Shown: positions 15,208 through 24,539, numbered from the stretch's first letter. The stretch is DNA of 32,952 nt from Polyangiaceae bacterium (GCA_025937835.1 JAICQO010000075.1:1-32952); one strand, 5' to 3'. Translations and numbers: made by a program. The notes: generated by a model not told the origin, from the sequence alone.

Positions 15208-16725
15208 ATGTCGTACCCGTCCTTCGTGTTCGCGGTCTGTCTCGGGCTCGGGTTCGGTTGCGGCGCACCGCGTCCCGCCCTGCCCGGGCCCGCGCCCACG
15301 GCGACCGCAGCGACGCCTCGGCCAGCGGCGTCGGCTGCGGCGACTTCCGCCGCGAAGCCTCCGGAAACGCCGAGCCTCGAGCTCACCGCGCGCGCGGTCG
15401 AGGCCGAACCGTTCGGCCTGTGCACGGGCAACGTGCGCCCGCTGCCGCTGCGCGGGGTCGAGATTTACCAATCCGACTTGCCGTCGTCCGGCGACAACGT
15501 CGTGGCCTATGCCAAGCGGGCCCCCAACGCGAAAGACCACGAGAACGTGCTGCTCGACGCGGCTTCGGGCCGGCGCCTGGCGGTGGTCGGCGACGTCTAC
15601 ACGGGTGAGGCCCGTTTGAAGCGCGCGATCGTGTCGCCTACGGGGAGCGACGTTCAAGAGCTGCTCGACCTCGAGAACGGCAGCCGCGTGCGACCGCGAG
15701 TTACCACTCCCGAAGGTGCTGCAATCGAGTGGCGAATCGGCCTCGATGGCCGCCGCGGTCTGGTTTGGTTGGTGGCGCGCAGCAAAAACGGCCGCGCGTT
15801 CTTCGGCGTCTGGCCCGAGCCGCGCAGCGAGCCGGTTCTTCTCGCGCAGGCGCTGCCGTTCTGGCCCAAGTCCCTGAGCGAAGGCAGCGGGGTCCTGGTC
15901 AGCGACGGTGAGCAGAGCTGTCTGCTCGCGGGAACCGGCGCGCAGTGCCTTCCCGGGCAGCATACTCTCGAGCCACTGCTGGAAGGCCGATACCTCGCTT
16001 TGGACGCGGGCATCTACGACATCGCGCAGCAGCAGGAAATGCAGCTGGACGAGGACTGCGACTTTCGCAGTGTCGCGAGTCTCGAGGAGCCCCCGCGCGT
16101 GCTCTTCCGCTGCGAGAAACCGGAGCAGGACGAAGTGCGCTGGCTCGTCTGGTCCCCCGAGGGCATCCTCGCTCGCTGGACGTCGGGCCACTGGCTCGCA
16201 CCGCAGATGTGCTGCTATCACGGCACTCGGGTGGTGCCGCTCGAGCTCCTGGTGCGACCGGATGCGATCGTGAACCACTGGTTCGATCTGTTGCTTGGCA
16301 GGGTGGTCGTGACGCCGCCGCTGGTAACTCTTCGGCCACAGCGCGGGTTTGGCGCCCGGATCGTCGTCGAAACCGACGAGGAGCACGGCCCGCTGTTGCT
16401 GCTCGACGTCGAAGCGGGCACGCTCACGACGCTCGTTCCCAGCATCGACTGCGAATCACCGCTGATTTGGCAAGAAGGCTCGGACCAGCGAGGGCTCGTG
16501 GCGTGTCCGAAGCCGAGCATGGACGGGAATTACTTCCGTCCTGCGTCGCGCCCGTACCACTATGAGTGGCTCGAGCTGCTCGATTTCCGAACGCGCCGGC
16601 GACTGCGCACGAACCAGGTGTTCGAAGCGACGCTGACCGAGACCGGCATTCCGGTCGGATTTCAACCGGGACCCGTTTGGAACCTGGCGGCCGTCGATTG
16701 GCCCGCCTCGTGCCCGGGCGACTAG
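15208..16725 (+). CDS. Secreted lipoprotein of unknown function
   Basis: The 505-residue protein has a signal peptide ending in a lipobox (LGFGC, Cys18), then an Ala/Pro-rich linker (about 19-55). The body has short repeated strand segments that suggest a beta-propeller-like fold, but I do not recognise a family. It contains many cysteines (for example CTGN, CLLAGTGAQC, DCDF, CCYHG, CES, CPKP), some probably paired in disulphides. ATG 15208 follows a very strong ribosome-binding sequence (15196-15206), 20 nt after the MarR stop, so the two are probably co-transcribed. The stop codon shares the palindrome CTAG with the convergent antiporter gene. Confidence 0.8.
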   Translation: MSYPSFVFAVCLGLGFGCGAPRPALPGPAPTATAATPRPAASAAATSAAKPPETPSLELTARAVEAEPFGLCTGNVRPLPLRGVEIYQSDLPSSGDNVVAYAKRAPNAKDHENVLLDAASGRRLAVVGDVYTGEARLKRAIVSPTGSDVQELLDLENGSRVRPRVTTPEGAAIEWRIGLDGRRGLVWLVARSKNGRAFFGVWPEPRSEPVLLAQALPFWPKSLSEGSGVLVSDGEQSCLLAGTGAQCLPGQHTLEPLLEGRYLALDAGIYDIAQQQEMQLDEDCDFRSVASLEEPPRVLFRCEKPEQDEVRWLVWSPEGILARWTSGHWLAPQMCCYHGTRVVPLELLVRPDAIVNHWFDLLLGRVVVTPPLVTLRPQRGFGARIVVETDEEHGPLLLLDVEAGTLTTLVPSIDCESPLIWQEGSDQRGLVACPKPSMDGNYFRPASRPYHYEWLELLDFRTRRRLRTNQVFEATLTETGIPVGFQPGPVWNLAAVDWPASCPGD

Positions 16726-18860
16726 GCCAGCGACGGCGAAGACGACAATTCGAGCGCCTCGGACTCGGCGCTCGCCCGGCCGCGCACCACCAACAGCGAC
16801 ACCTTGGACTCGAGCATCAGCCGCTCGCGCTGCACGCCGAGTAGCCGCTGTTCGAGGCCCCACTCACGGCTGGCACCGACCACGACCAGGTCGTATCCGC
16901 GCTGCATCTCGGCGAGGGCCGCGCCGACCGGGGAGGGGTCGTGCACGACGCGAACCACGACGCGACCGCCGTCGGGCTCGTCGATGATCTCGTCCGAGTC
17001 GCGCTGGCCGGCCTCGGTGCCCGGCTCCGGCGTGCGCACGTGGAGCAGCGTCACCTCTACGTCGCTCGCGCTGCCGAGGATGCGCCGCGAAAGCCGCACC
17101 GCCTCGCGGTCGTGCAACGAGCCCACGAACGGGACGAGCACGCGGCGCACCCGCTCGAGGCCGCGATCGACGAACACCCCGACGCTGGCGGGTGCGTCCC
17201 GCAGGACTCGATACACGGTTCCGCCGAGCAGCGTCTGGCTGAACACGGGCTTGTGCCAGCCGATCAAGATCAGCTCCGCGTGCTTCTGGGCCGCGACGGA
17301 CTGGATGTCCTCGGCCGGATCGGTCGAGACGAAGCTCAACGGGCGGACGTCGGTGTCGAGCGCGCGCGCCCGCTCGACGAGCGGCATCAGCGCCGGTTCG
17401 TGCTCCGAACCGCGCGAGCCTTCGACGTAGAACGAGGCGCGATCGGTGGGGTTGATCAGGTGGAGGGCGTGCACGCGCACGCGATCCTTGCCGCAGAGGG
17501 CGCTGGCCAGCGTGACCAGACCCGGCCCTGAGCGGCCGTGCGACACGCAGACCAGCACGTCGAAGCGCGGTTGCAGCCGCGCCGGCAACGGAGTCTCCAG
17601 CCGCGCGGCGGACTCGGGCACGCGCAGCTTCTGCGGGTAGACGCGATCGAGCAGCGGCGTCGTCATGAACGTGGTCACGAGCGCCATCAGCACCAGCATC
17701 GTGAACAGCTTCGGCTCGATCACGCCCAGGTCGAGCCCGATGTTGAGCACCACGAGCTCGACCAGCCCGCGCGTGTTCATCAAGATCCCGAGCGCGCTCG
17801 ACTCGCGCCAGGGCAAGCCGCTGAGCCGCCCCGCCAGCGTCACGCCGCCGAACTTACCGAGGCACGCCACCAGGATGATCCCGCCGCAGAGCAGCCAATC
17901 CCGCCCGGTCTCGAGCAGGCCGAGCTCGGTGCGGAGCCCGCTGAACGCGAAGAACAGCGGCAAGAGCAGGACCAACACCAGATCTTCGAGCTTGTCCGCG
18001 AGGGCGCGGGCGAGGTTGCCATCCTTCGGCAGCGCGACGCCCAGCAAGAACGCGCCGAACAGCGCGTGGATGCCGATCAGCTCGGTCGCCCAGCTCGAGA
18101 TCAGGAGCAGCAGAATCACGGTGGCGACGAGGTTCTGCGTGAGCCCGGCGCGATCGCCGACGCGTGCGCCGAGCCGCGCCAGCACCGGTCGCACCACGAA
18201 CCACATCAGGGCCACGTAGCCGAGCGCGAGCACGGTGGTGACGAGCGCGCCCCCGATGCCCGTGGCGCGCGCGCCGCTGACCACGAACGCGAGCAAACAC
18301 CAGGCCGCGATATCCCCGACCGCCGCGCAGGCGATCGCGGTCGCGCCGAGCCGCGTGCTCAGCAGGTTGCCCTCGCTCAAGATCCGCGCGAGCACGGGGA
18401 ACGCGGTCACCGCCATGGCCACGCCCAAAAACGACGCGAACGCCGCGAAGGGCACGCCCGGTACGGACAGCTCGGCCTCGACGCCGAACGCGAGCAGCAC
18501 GCCCAGACCGAACGGCACCGCGATCCCCGCCTGGGACATCCAGAGTGACGTCTTGCCGCGTCCGCGCAACAGGCTCGGATCTAGCTCGAGCCCGATCAGG
18601 AACATGAACAGAACCAGACCGACCTGGCTCAGGAGCTGCAGGGCACCCAGAGATTGCTTCGCGAACAGCGCCTCGAGCGCCCCCGGAGCGAGCGCGCCGA
18701 GCAAGGACGGTCCGAGCACGATGCCCGCGAGCACCTCCGCTATCACTTGAGGCTGCCCGATGCGCCTGAGCAGCAGGCCGAGAACGCGCGACACCACGAT
18801 GATCGCCACGGCTTGGGCGAAGAACCTGGTCAGGGGGTCGTGGATCAGCGCGGCTCCCAT
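16722..18860 (-). CDS. CPA2 cation:proton antiporter with C-terminal universal-stress-like domains
   Basis: The 712-residue protein has about 12 membrane helices (1-410) with Kef/NhaA-like CPA2 features: LAGIVLGPSLLG, FMFLIGLELDP, and VGDIAAW in the ion-binding helix region. Two soluble domains follow (about 430-560 and 570-705) that resemble universal stress protein repeats; the second ends VVVGASREWG...SLLVVRG. This layout resembles CHX/Kef-type transporters with regulatory cytoplasmic tails. It probably exchanges K+ or Na+ for H+ across the inner membrane; ion and direction are not readable. GATACT lies 10 nt before the ATG. The last stop base pairs are shared with the convergent lipoprotein gene. 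Confidence 0.9.
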   Translation of the reverse strand: MGAALIHDPLTRFFAQAVAIIVVSRVLGLLLRRIGQPQVIAEVLAGIVLGPSLLGALAPGALEALFAKQSLGALQLLSQVGLVLFMFLIGLELDPSLLRGRGKTSLWMSQAGIAVPFGLGVLLAFGVEAELSVPGVPFAAFASFLGVAMAVTAFPVLARILSEGNLLSTRLGATAIACAAVGDIAAWCLLAFVVSGARATGIGGALVTTVLALGYVALMWFVVRPVLARLGARVGDRAGLTQNLVATVILLLLISSWATELIGIHALFGAFLLGVALPKDGNLARALADKLEDLVLVLLLPLFFAFSGLRTELGLLETGRDWLLCGGIILVACLGKFGGVTLAGRLSGLPWRESSALGILMNTRGLVELVVLNIGLDLGVIEPKLFTMLVLMALVTTFMTTPLLDRVYPQKLRVPESAARLETPLPARLQPRFDVLVCVSHGRSGPGLVTLASALCGKDRVRVHALHLINPTDRASFYVEGSRGSEHEPALMPLVERARALDTDVRPLSFVSTDPAEDIQSVAAQKHAELILIGWHKPVFSQTLLGGTVYRVLRDAPASVGVFVDRGLERVRRVLVPFVGSLHDREAVRLSRRILGSASDVEVTLLHVRTPEPGTEAGQRDSDEIIDEPDGGRVVVRVVHDPSPVGAALAEMQRGYDLVVVGASREWGLEQRLLGVQRERLMLESKVSLLVVRGRASAESEALELSSSPSLA

Positions 18861-18870
18861 GGGGCCTGGC

Positions 18871-18876
18871 AGTATC
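18871..18876 (-). promoter_or_regulatory. -10-like GATACT before the antiporter
   Basis: GATACT ends 10 nt before the antiporter ATG, and no Shine-Dalgarno is present. It lies back to back with TATGCT at 18901-18906 on the other strand. Confidence 0.4.
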
Positions 18877-18915
18877 GCCGACGGGCAGCGGGAAAGCGAC
18901 TATGCTCGCTGCGGC

Positions 18916-19011
18916 GTGGAGTCGATCGAAGCGCTGCTCGCCCGTGCTTTCCCCGGATCCAAGCTGCTCGAGAAGCGTCGGACGAGCTCACACGCTGTTA
19001 CCGCACGCTGA
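18916..19011 (+). CDS. Possible 31-residue ORF, perhaps a gene remnant
   Basis: GTG 18916 is preceded by TATGCT exactly 9 nt upstream, the same start arrangement as several real genes here. The first residues VESIEALLARAFPGSK look like the beginning of a normal protein, vaguely like BolA. The frame then stops after 31 residues, just before the tamB end. It may be the left-over 5' end of a deleted gene, or chance. Confidence 0.25.
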   Translation: MESIEALLARAFPGSKLLEKRRTSSHAVTAR

Positions 19012-19020
19012 CCTGAAGGT

Positions 19021-22000
19021 TTATTCGAACTCGAGGCGCCAGCGGATGTCTGTCCCGAGGTTGCCGAGAGACGAGCTCGAGATGTCGTTGACGTTGTCGT
19101 AGGAGCCCTCCACGCTGACGCGAGGCGAGAGTTGCCACTCGAGGTTCGAGCGGATCTCGCGCGACTCGGCCAGGCCCGTGGTCACGTTGCCGCGCACTCG
19201 CTCGGTCAGGCGCTTGCCGATCGTCACCGTGGGCTCGGTGCGGCCCGTGCGCGACGAATAGGTCGAGCCGAACCGGAACTCGTCGATCAGCGGCACCGCG
19301 TCCTTGATGGCCTTGTCGGCGCCCGTCAACGTTCCGAGCGCCTCGAGCGCCACGCTCTCGCCCACGCTCGCGCTCTGCGCCTGGTCGAGCTCGGCCCGTG
19401 TCAGGCCGACCGTGAGCAAGAGGAAGATGTCGTCCTGGGCGAGCGCCGGGTCGCTGGTCAGATCGACCTTCAAGTTGTCGGCGTCGCCGTAGGCGTGCAG
19501 CCGGATGTTCCAGCGGCCGCCAGTGGCGCTGGTCGAGCTGCCGGTGGTGGTGGTGGTAGTGGTCTGCGTGCTGGCGCTGGCGGCGTTCGAGTAGCGCCGG
19601 TACTCGGTCTCGGCCGTGACATCGACGTCGGGGTGGATGCGCGTCGTGTCGTTGAACTTGACGGTGCCGTCGGTGATTTCGAAGGTGTTGCGCCGGAGCG
19701 CGATCCGCCCGCCCGGCTGGACGCGCACGGCGCCGCGCAAGCCGAAACGGCCGTTGGTGCCGGCGAGCGACAAGCCCTCGTCGGCCAGCGTCAGGTTGGC
19801 TTCGATGAGCTCGTTCTGGATCTTGAGCGGCCGCTCGGAGCGGATCGCGACGTCGAACGCGAGCAGGTCTTCGCTCGGATCGTAGGCGTCGAACTCGGTG
19901 CGCTTGCCGCGCTGGGCGAGCGCGTTGAGGCCCGCAGTGATCGCGATCGGGCGCCGGTACTCGAAGCTCCGCAGCGTGACGTTGCCGGTCAGGCGCGGCA
20001 GCGAGCGGGTCGTGGGCTCGCTCGCCGGGTGGTACGCGAGCACCAGATCGGCGTCGGCCACGGCGCGGATGCCGTCGGTGGCCGGCAGGGACAGCTTCTG
20101 AGCGTTGATTCGGAGCCGCGCCTCTCCGACGGACAGACCCGTGAGCCGCAACCCTCCACGGAGCCCGAGCGCGCCGTCGCCGATCCGCGCCGTGCCCTTG
20201 GTGATCGTCAGATCGCGGCCATCGAGCTTGACCTGCAACGCCAGATCTTGAATCGGCGAGCTCAGGCCGCGCACGCTGAGCTCGCTGCTCTCGACCTGGA
20301 AGCCGCCCGCGTAGCGCAGCGCCGACGGCGGACCCTGAACCTGGAGCAGGCCGCTCAGGCTGCCGTTGGCGCGCTCGATGCGCGGCACGACGGCCGCGAG
20401 CGCCGACAGCTTGAGCGGGCGCATCACGAGCTTCACGTCGACGTTCGACCCGACGCCGACTCCGCTCACGCTGCCGGCCAGATCGAAGGCGGCCTTGTCC
20501 ACGGTGCCGGGCAATGCGACCTCCAGCGTCGCGCGCGGGATCTCGAAGCGCCGCTTCGAAAAAGCGATTGGCGCCGCGCCCGGTGACAGATCGACCCGGT
20601 AATCGCCGCGGGCGAGCGTCAGCGCCGTGAGCTCGAGCGCCCCGCTCGCGGTGTACGGGTCGGAGAGCTCCAGATCGTCGAGCCGAACCTTGCCGGACAC
20701 GCTGCCCGAAGGGCGCGCCGCCGCGTCGAGCCCCGGTCTTAGCGCCGCCAGCGCGCCCAGGTCGAAGCGATCGATCACGACCTCACCGCGCAGGTGCTTC
20801 TTGCGCTGGCGGGTGACGCGCAGGTCGTTCATCTGCACGCGCCCGCCGAACAGGCTGCCATTGATGCGGAAGATGCCGTCCACGAGATCGCGATCGAACT
20901 CGGCGCGGTCGAACTTGCCGGAGAGCGGCTGCCCGCACTTCGACGTTCCGCCGGTCGGTGGCTTCGCCGGCACCGGTTCGAGACGCACCGCGAACTCCGA
21001 GGCCGGCAAGGTCACGCTGCCGAGCCGCACCGGTGTCATGGTCGCGTTCACCTCGGCCTGCATCTGGTCGAGCGTGCCCGACACGGTCGCGACGGCGCTG
21101 GTCGTGCCCTCGGCCGCGCGCAGGATCGTGGGCAGCGCGTCGAGCTTGGACAGCGGCACGCTCGAGGCGACTACCTCGGCCGAGACCAGCGCGCCCGGCT
21201 CGAGGCCGATCGTGCCGCTGAGGGTGCCGCTGCCTTTTCGAAGCACGAGCCGCGGAACGCGCAGCGTCACGCCGCGGTAGCCCGCGTCTTGATCCGTCCA
21301 CGAGAAGTCGAAATCCGCCTCCCCGCCGTCGTAGTGCTCCTCGAACAGGTCGAGCGTGTGGGCGTTCATCTTGCCCGCGGTGCGCAGCACGCCGGTCTTG
21401 CAGCGATCTTCGGGTCCGCCGATCACGTAGCGGATGCTGGCGTTGACGGCGGTCTTGCCCTTGATCGGCTCGAAGCGCGGGTCTTCGTCGAAGTGCCACA
21501 TCTCGAAGAAGTCGCGCAGGTCGAGGTTGTCGGAGGTCGCCCGAGCCTCGAGCAGCAGCGACGGGCCGGCGTCGAAATCGAGCTTGGCCTCCGGCACGAG
21601 AAAATCGCTGCCACCCTTTCGGGCCTGGACGTCCGAGAACTTCACCCACAGCGGCCGGAACGTGACCTTGGCGCTCTTCACGTCGCCAATCGGGAACCCC
21701 GACATCTCGAAGCCGTCGATCTTGAGGTTGCCGGTGAGCAGCGGATCGCTGGCGAGCCCGGCGAGCTTCACGTCCAGCTCCGACAGCCCTTTTACCGGCA
21801 GATCCGCGATCGGGCTGATGTCGGCGAGGTCGATCCGCGCCCCCGGCGGGATGTCGATTTCGAGCTCGTTGGCGAAGCCCACCGACACCATCTTCACGTA
21901 GATCGAGCTCTTCCCGAAGTCGGCGCGCGTATCGTAGAACAGGATCGCGCCCGGCCGGACCCCGAAGCGCCCTCTCAACACCGAGGAGTGGACCCCCACC

Positions 22001-23406
22001 ATGTGGCGCCGCGCCGGATCGTGGTAGGCGCGGTCGAAGACCTCGAAGTCCTTCGTCTCGGCGGCGAGCTCTGCGTCGAGCTCGAGCGGCGCGAGCGTGC
22101 CGTGGATCTTCGTGACCCGGGTGTCTACCAGGTTCCAGCGCACGACCGTGTTCGGCGTGACGTCGAGGTCACGCATCATGCTCTCGAACAGCATGCCCGT
22201 GCCGTGCACGCGCGCGGCGCTGATCGGCACGCCCGGCGCCGTGGGCTCGATGCTGATGTTCTCGGCGACGACGTGGCCGTCCGCGAAGTCCATCTCGTAG
22301 CGCGGCAGCCGCACGACGTCGCCCTTCACGTCTACGTCGATCGCGAGCTTCTTCGCCAGGTGGTAGCCGCCGAAGGCGATGCCCGCGCCGCTCACCCGGC
22401 CCTTGACCTCCGGCAATTTGCTGTGCGGATCGTGCCGCAAATCCCCGGCAAAACCGGCCCAGCCGTCGAGCGGCGTGAGCGAGGCGAAGCGGTTCACGAG
22501 CGCGAGCGGCCCGCGCACCACGACGTGCCCCGATACGTACGGCAACCCCTTCTCGACTGGAACCACGCGCACCTGGGATAGGCGCACCGCGACGCGCCCC
22601 AGGTCCTCCTCCGGCGTGGAACAGAGCGGGCGCGTGCCGGGGGCCGGATCCAGATCCGCGACGCCGATCGTCGAGAGGCGACGCAACAGGAGCTCCTTAC
22701 CCTCGACCCGAAGCCGGAGCTCCATCCGGCACATCACGTCTTCATCGACCTCGAGCGGCGGTAGTCCCTCGCGAGCTCGCTTCGGCGCCTGCGTCCGCGT
22801 GATGCGGCTCTCCGTTGCGCGCAGCAGGATCTCGAAGGTTGGTCCCGCTTCGGCCAGCACGTCGAGGTCCATTGCGCCGGTTTCGAGCTTGGTGCCGTCG
22901 CTCTCGAGTGAGATGCGGGCTTCACTGACGGACAGCGAGCTGAACGGCGCGCGCTTGCTCGGCGGAGCAGAGCGCTTTGCCTCCGGCACGCGGTAGTTCA
23001 CGTTCTTCACGCGGCCATCCGCGAGCACGAGCCGCGCTTTCGGCGATTCGATCTCGATATCGCCGAAATCGAGCTTTCCCGCGAGCAGCGAGAACACGCG
23101 CGGGCGAACGCTGACCTCCTCGACCTCGAGCGCTGGACCGCCACCGTCGTTCGCGGCCACCACCAGCTTCGTCAGCCGCAGCCGGAGCGGAATCAGATGG
23201 ATGCGAACCTGGTAGGTGGCCTCGAGGCCCAGCTCGTCCCGCAGAACACGCCGGGTTTCCGCTGCGGCCCAGGCCTGGGCGGGGGCGAAGGCCAACACCG
23301 CTTCGGCCAGAAACGGCAGGGCTCCGATCAGTCCGAACACCGCGCACAGGACGCGTGCGGCGATGCGAACGGGATCGAACCGTTTGGCCGGCGGAGGGAC
23401 GCTCAT
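19021..23406 (-). CDS. tamB: Translocation and assembly module protein TamB
   Basis: Very long (1461 residues) AsmA/TamB-like protein spanning the periplasm, which in other bacteria works with TamA or as a lipid-transfer bridge in outer-membrane biogenesis. One N-terminal membrane helix (about 15-40) is followed by more than 1000 residues of repeated beta-strands (LRLGGLRLTGLSVGEARLRI-like), and the conserved TamB C-terminal domain ends LGTDIRWRLEFE. A Thr-rich insert (seven consecutive Thr from GGT triplets at about 19543-19563) interrupts the C-terminal domain. ATG 23406 is chosen because it directly precedes the signal anchor and has TACCCT 11 nt upstream; upstream in-frame codons overlap the divergent gene. 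No tamA/BamA homologue is present in the window. Confidence 0.9.
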   Translation of the reverse strand: MSVPPPAKRFDPVRIAARVLCAVFGLIGALPFLAEAVLAFAPAQAWAAAETRRVLRDELGLEATYQVRIHLIPLRLRLTKLVVAANDGGGPALEVEEVSVRPRVFSLLAGKLDFGDIEIESPKARLVLADGRVKNVNYRVPEAKRSAPPSKRAPFSSLSVSEARISLESDGTKLETGAMDLDVLAEAGPTFEILLRATESRITRTQAPKRAREGLPPLEVDEDVMCRMELRLRVEGKELLLRRLSTIGVADLDPAPGTRPLCSTPEEDLGRVAVRLSQVRVVPVEKGLPYVSGHVVVRGPLALVNRFASLTPLDGWAGFAGDLRHDPHSKLPEVKGRVSGAGIAFGGYHLAKKLAIDVDVKGDVVRLPRYEMDFADGHVVAENISIEPTAPGVPISAARVHGTGMLFESMMRDLDVTPNTVVRWNLVDTRVTKIHGTLAPLELDAELAAETKDFEVFDRAYHDPARRHMVGVHSSVLRGRFGVRPGAILFYDTRADFGKSSIYVKMVSVGFANELEIDIPPGARIDLADISPIADLPVKGLSELDVKLAGLASDPLLTGNLKIDGFEMSGFPIGDVKSAKVTFRPLWVKFSDVQARKGGSDFLVPEAKLDFDAGPSLLLEARATSDNLDLRDFFEMWHFDEDPRFEPIKGKTAVNASIRYVIGGPEDRCKTGVLRTAGKMNAHTLDLFEEHYDGGEADFDFSWTDQDAGYRGVTLRVPRLVLRKGSGTLSGTIGLEPGALVSAEVVASSVPLSKLDALPTILRAAEGTTSAVATVSGTLDQMQAEVNATMTPVRLGSVTLPASEFAVRLEPVPAKPPTGGTSKCGQPLSGKFDRAEFDRDLVDGIFRINGSLFGGRVQMNDLRVTRQRKKHLRGEVVIDRFDLGALAALRPGLDAAARPSGSVSGKVRLDDLELSDPYTASGALELTALTLARGDYRVDLSPGAAPIAFSKRRFEIPRATLEVALPGTVDKAAFDLAGSVSGVGVGSNVDVKLVMRPLKLSALAAVVPRIERANGSLSGLLQVQGPPSALRYAGGFQVESSELSVRGLSSPIQDLALQVKLDGRDLTITKGTARIGDGALGLRGGLRLTGLSVGEARLRINAQKLSLPATDGIRAVADADLVLAYHPASEPTTRSLPRLTGNVTLRSFEYRRPIAITAGLNALAQRGKRTEFDAYDPSEDLLAFDVAIRSERPLKIQNELIEANLTLADEGLSLAGTNGRFGLRGAVRVQPGGRIALRRNTFEITDGTVKFNDTTRIHPDVDVTAETEYRRYSNAASASTQTTTTTTTGSSTSATGGRWNIRLHAYGDADNLKVDLTSDPALAQDDIFLLLTVGLTRAELDQAQSASVGESVALEALGTLTGADKAIKDAVPLIDEFRFGSTYSSRTGRTEPTVTIGKRLTERVRGNVTTGLAESREIRSNLEWQLSPRVSVEGSYDNVNDISSSSLGNLGTDIRWRLEFE
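19543..19563. repeat. Triplet repeat in tamB
   Basis: Seven codons, all GGT or AGT on the plus strand, encode a run of seven Thr in TamB. Triplet slippage here would change the linker length and keep the frame. Confidence 0.7.
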
Positions 23407-23417
23407 CGCGTCCCGAA

Positions 23418-23423
23418 AGGGTA
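23418..23423 (-). promoter_or_regulatory. -10-like TACCCT before tamB
   Basis: TACCCT ends 11 nt before the ATG chosen for tamB; a weak GGGA lies between. Lower confidence than the 9-nt cases. Confidence 0.3.
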
Positions 23424-23526
23424 GGATCCCGAGGCCGGCCGGGCACGTTCCTGTCGGATCCCGCCGAGAAAGGCGGCTCTGGCTCTTGCGCTTCGCGCCG
23501 GCCGGCGTAGAAGTGCCGGCCCCGCC

Positions 23527-24456
23527 ATGGCCGAGCCCTCCGTTTCCAGCGCCGATCGCGACCGCGCCGTGGGTGCGCTCGAACGCGCCGTTTTCGCTGC
23601 CGAACGCGGCCTCGCGGACCGCCCGGTCGTGGTCGTGTCCGCCTCGGACCTGGCCGCCGTCCCCCGGGAGAACCTCCGCGCCTGTCTCGACCGCGTGATG
23701 ATGGGCGACCACCCGGACGAGGGGCTCGACGCCCTGCTGGTCACGGGCGTGCTCGATCGGCTGCTACCCGAGGTCAAGGCGATGGTCGGCTTCGGGGACG
23801 GCGAGTGGCGGCACAAGGACGTCTGGAAGCACACCAAGCAAGTGGTTGCCCAGAGCGTGCAGCGCCTCGAGGTCCGTTACGCGGCGCTGTTCCACGACAT
23901 CGGCAAGGTCAAAACGCGGAGCATCAGCCCCGACGGCGAGGTCCACTTCTTCGGCCACGCCGAGGTCGGGGCCCGCATGTTCGACAAGCTCGAGCGGCGC
24001 GAGCACCTGTTCAGCGTCGATGAGTCGCTGCGCTCGTCGATCCGCTTCCTGGTCCTACACCACCTGCGCGCGAGTCAGTACGACGGCAAGTGGACCGACA
24101 GCGCCGTGCGCCGGTTCGCCCGAGAGATCGGCCCGCACCTCGAAGACCTGCTCTGCCTGTCGCGCGCAGATATCACCACGAAACGCCCGGAGAAAAAGCG
24201 CCGCGGCATCTCGATGATCGACGAGCTGTCCGGACGCATCGGCGTGCTCGCTGCCGAAGACGAGAAGGAGCCGCCGCTACCGACCGGCGTCGGCAACGAG
24301 CTGATGAGCGCCTTCGGTCTGCCGCCCTCCCGCAAGATCGGCGACATCAAGCGCGCGCTCGAGGCCGCCATCGAGTCGGGCGAGCTCGAGCCGCGCATGG
24401 AGTCGTCGGCTTACGTCGAGTTCGTGGGGCAGAACCGGGCTCGCTTCGGTATTTGA
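23527..24456 (+). CDS. HD-domain phosphohydrolase resembling the C-terminal part of CCA-adding enzymes
   Basis: The 309-residue protein has an HD metal-binding domain: HKDVWKHTKQVV supplies the first His, RYAALFHDIGKVKTR the HD pair, and FFGHAEVGARM and LVLHHLRASQY further His ligands. The layout (about 90-200 HD, then an RRFAREIGPHLEDLLCLSRADITTK helix region) matches the HD half of bacterial tRNA nucleotidyltransferases. The N-terminal polymerase domain and its GSxxxDxD motif are absent; about 80 unrelated residues replace it. It is therefore unlikely to add CCA; a phosphohydrolase role is likely but the substrate is unknown. It is divergent from tamB with a 120-nt gap. A purine-rich repeat follows the stop. 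Confidence 0.85.
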   Translation: MAEPSVSSADRDRAVGALERAVFAAERGLADRPVVVVSASDLAAVPRENLRACLDRVMMGDHPDEGLDALLVTGVLDRLLPEVKAMVGFGDGEWRHKDVWKHTKQVVAQSVQRLEVRYAALFHDIGKVKTRSISPDGEVHFFGHAEVGARMFDKLERREHLFSVDESLRSSIRFLVLHHLRASQYDGKWTDSAVRRFAREIGPHLEDLLCLSRADITTKRPEKKRRGISMIDELSGRIGVLAAEDEKEPPLPTGVGNELMSAFGLPPSRKIGDIKRALEAAIESGELEPRMESSAYVEFVGQNRARFGI

Positions 24457-24484
24457 AAAGGCGCTTCGCGGCGCGGGACGTCTC

Positions 24485-24525
24485 GGGAAGGAAGAGGGCG
24501 GGAAGGGAGGAAGATCGGAAGGGTT
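24485..24525 (+). repeat. Purine-rich dispersed repeat, copy C (left arm only)
   Basis: GAAGATCGGAAGGG at 24510-24523, preceded by related GGAAG-type units, repeats the left arm of copies A and B. It begins about 30 nt after the HD gene stop and abuts the convergent gene's stop at 24540, so no right arm is visible. Confidence 0.55.
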
Positions 24526-24539
24526 GGCGTGCTCCCTGC

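Noticed and set aside
14830-16386. 518-codon open frame on the minus strand
   Set aside because: Antisense to the MarR and lipoprotein genes; no motifs, low-complexity Arg/Pro segments.
20794-22581. 595-codon open frame on the plus strand
   Set aside because: Antisense to tamB; composition of a shadow frame, no recognisable domain.
23407-23712. 102 extra codons at the 5' end of tamB
   Set aside because: They overlap the divergent HD gene start, lack a signal anchor, and the inner ATG has a -10-like element and leads straight into the membrane anchor.
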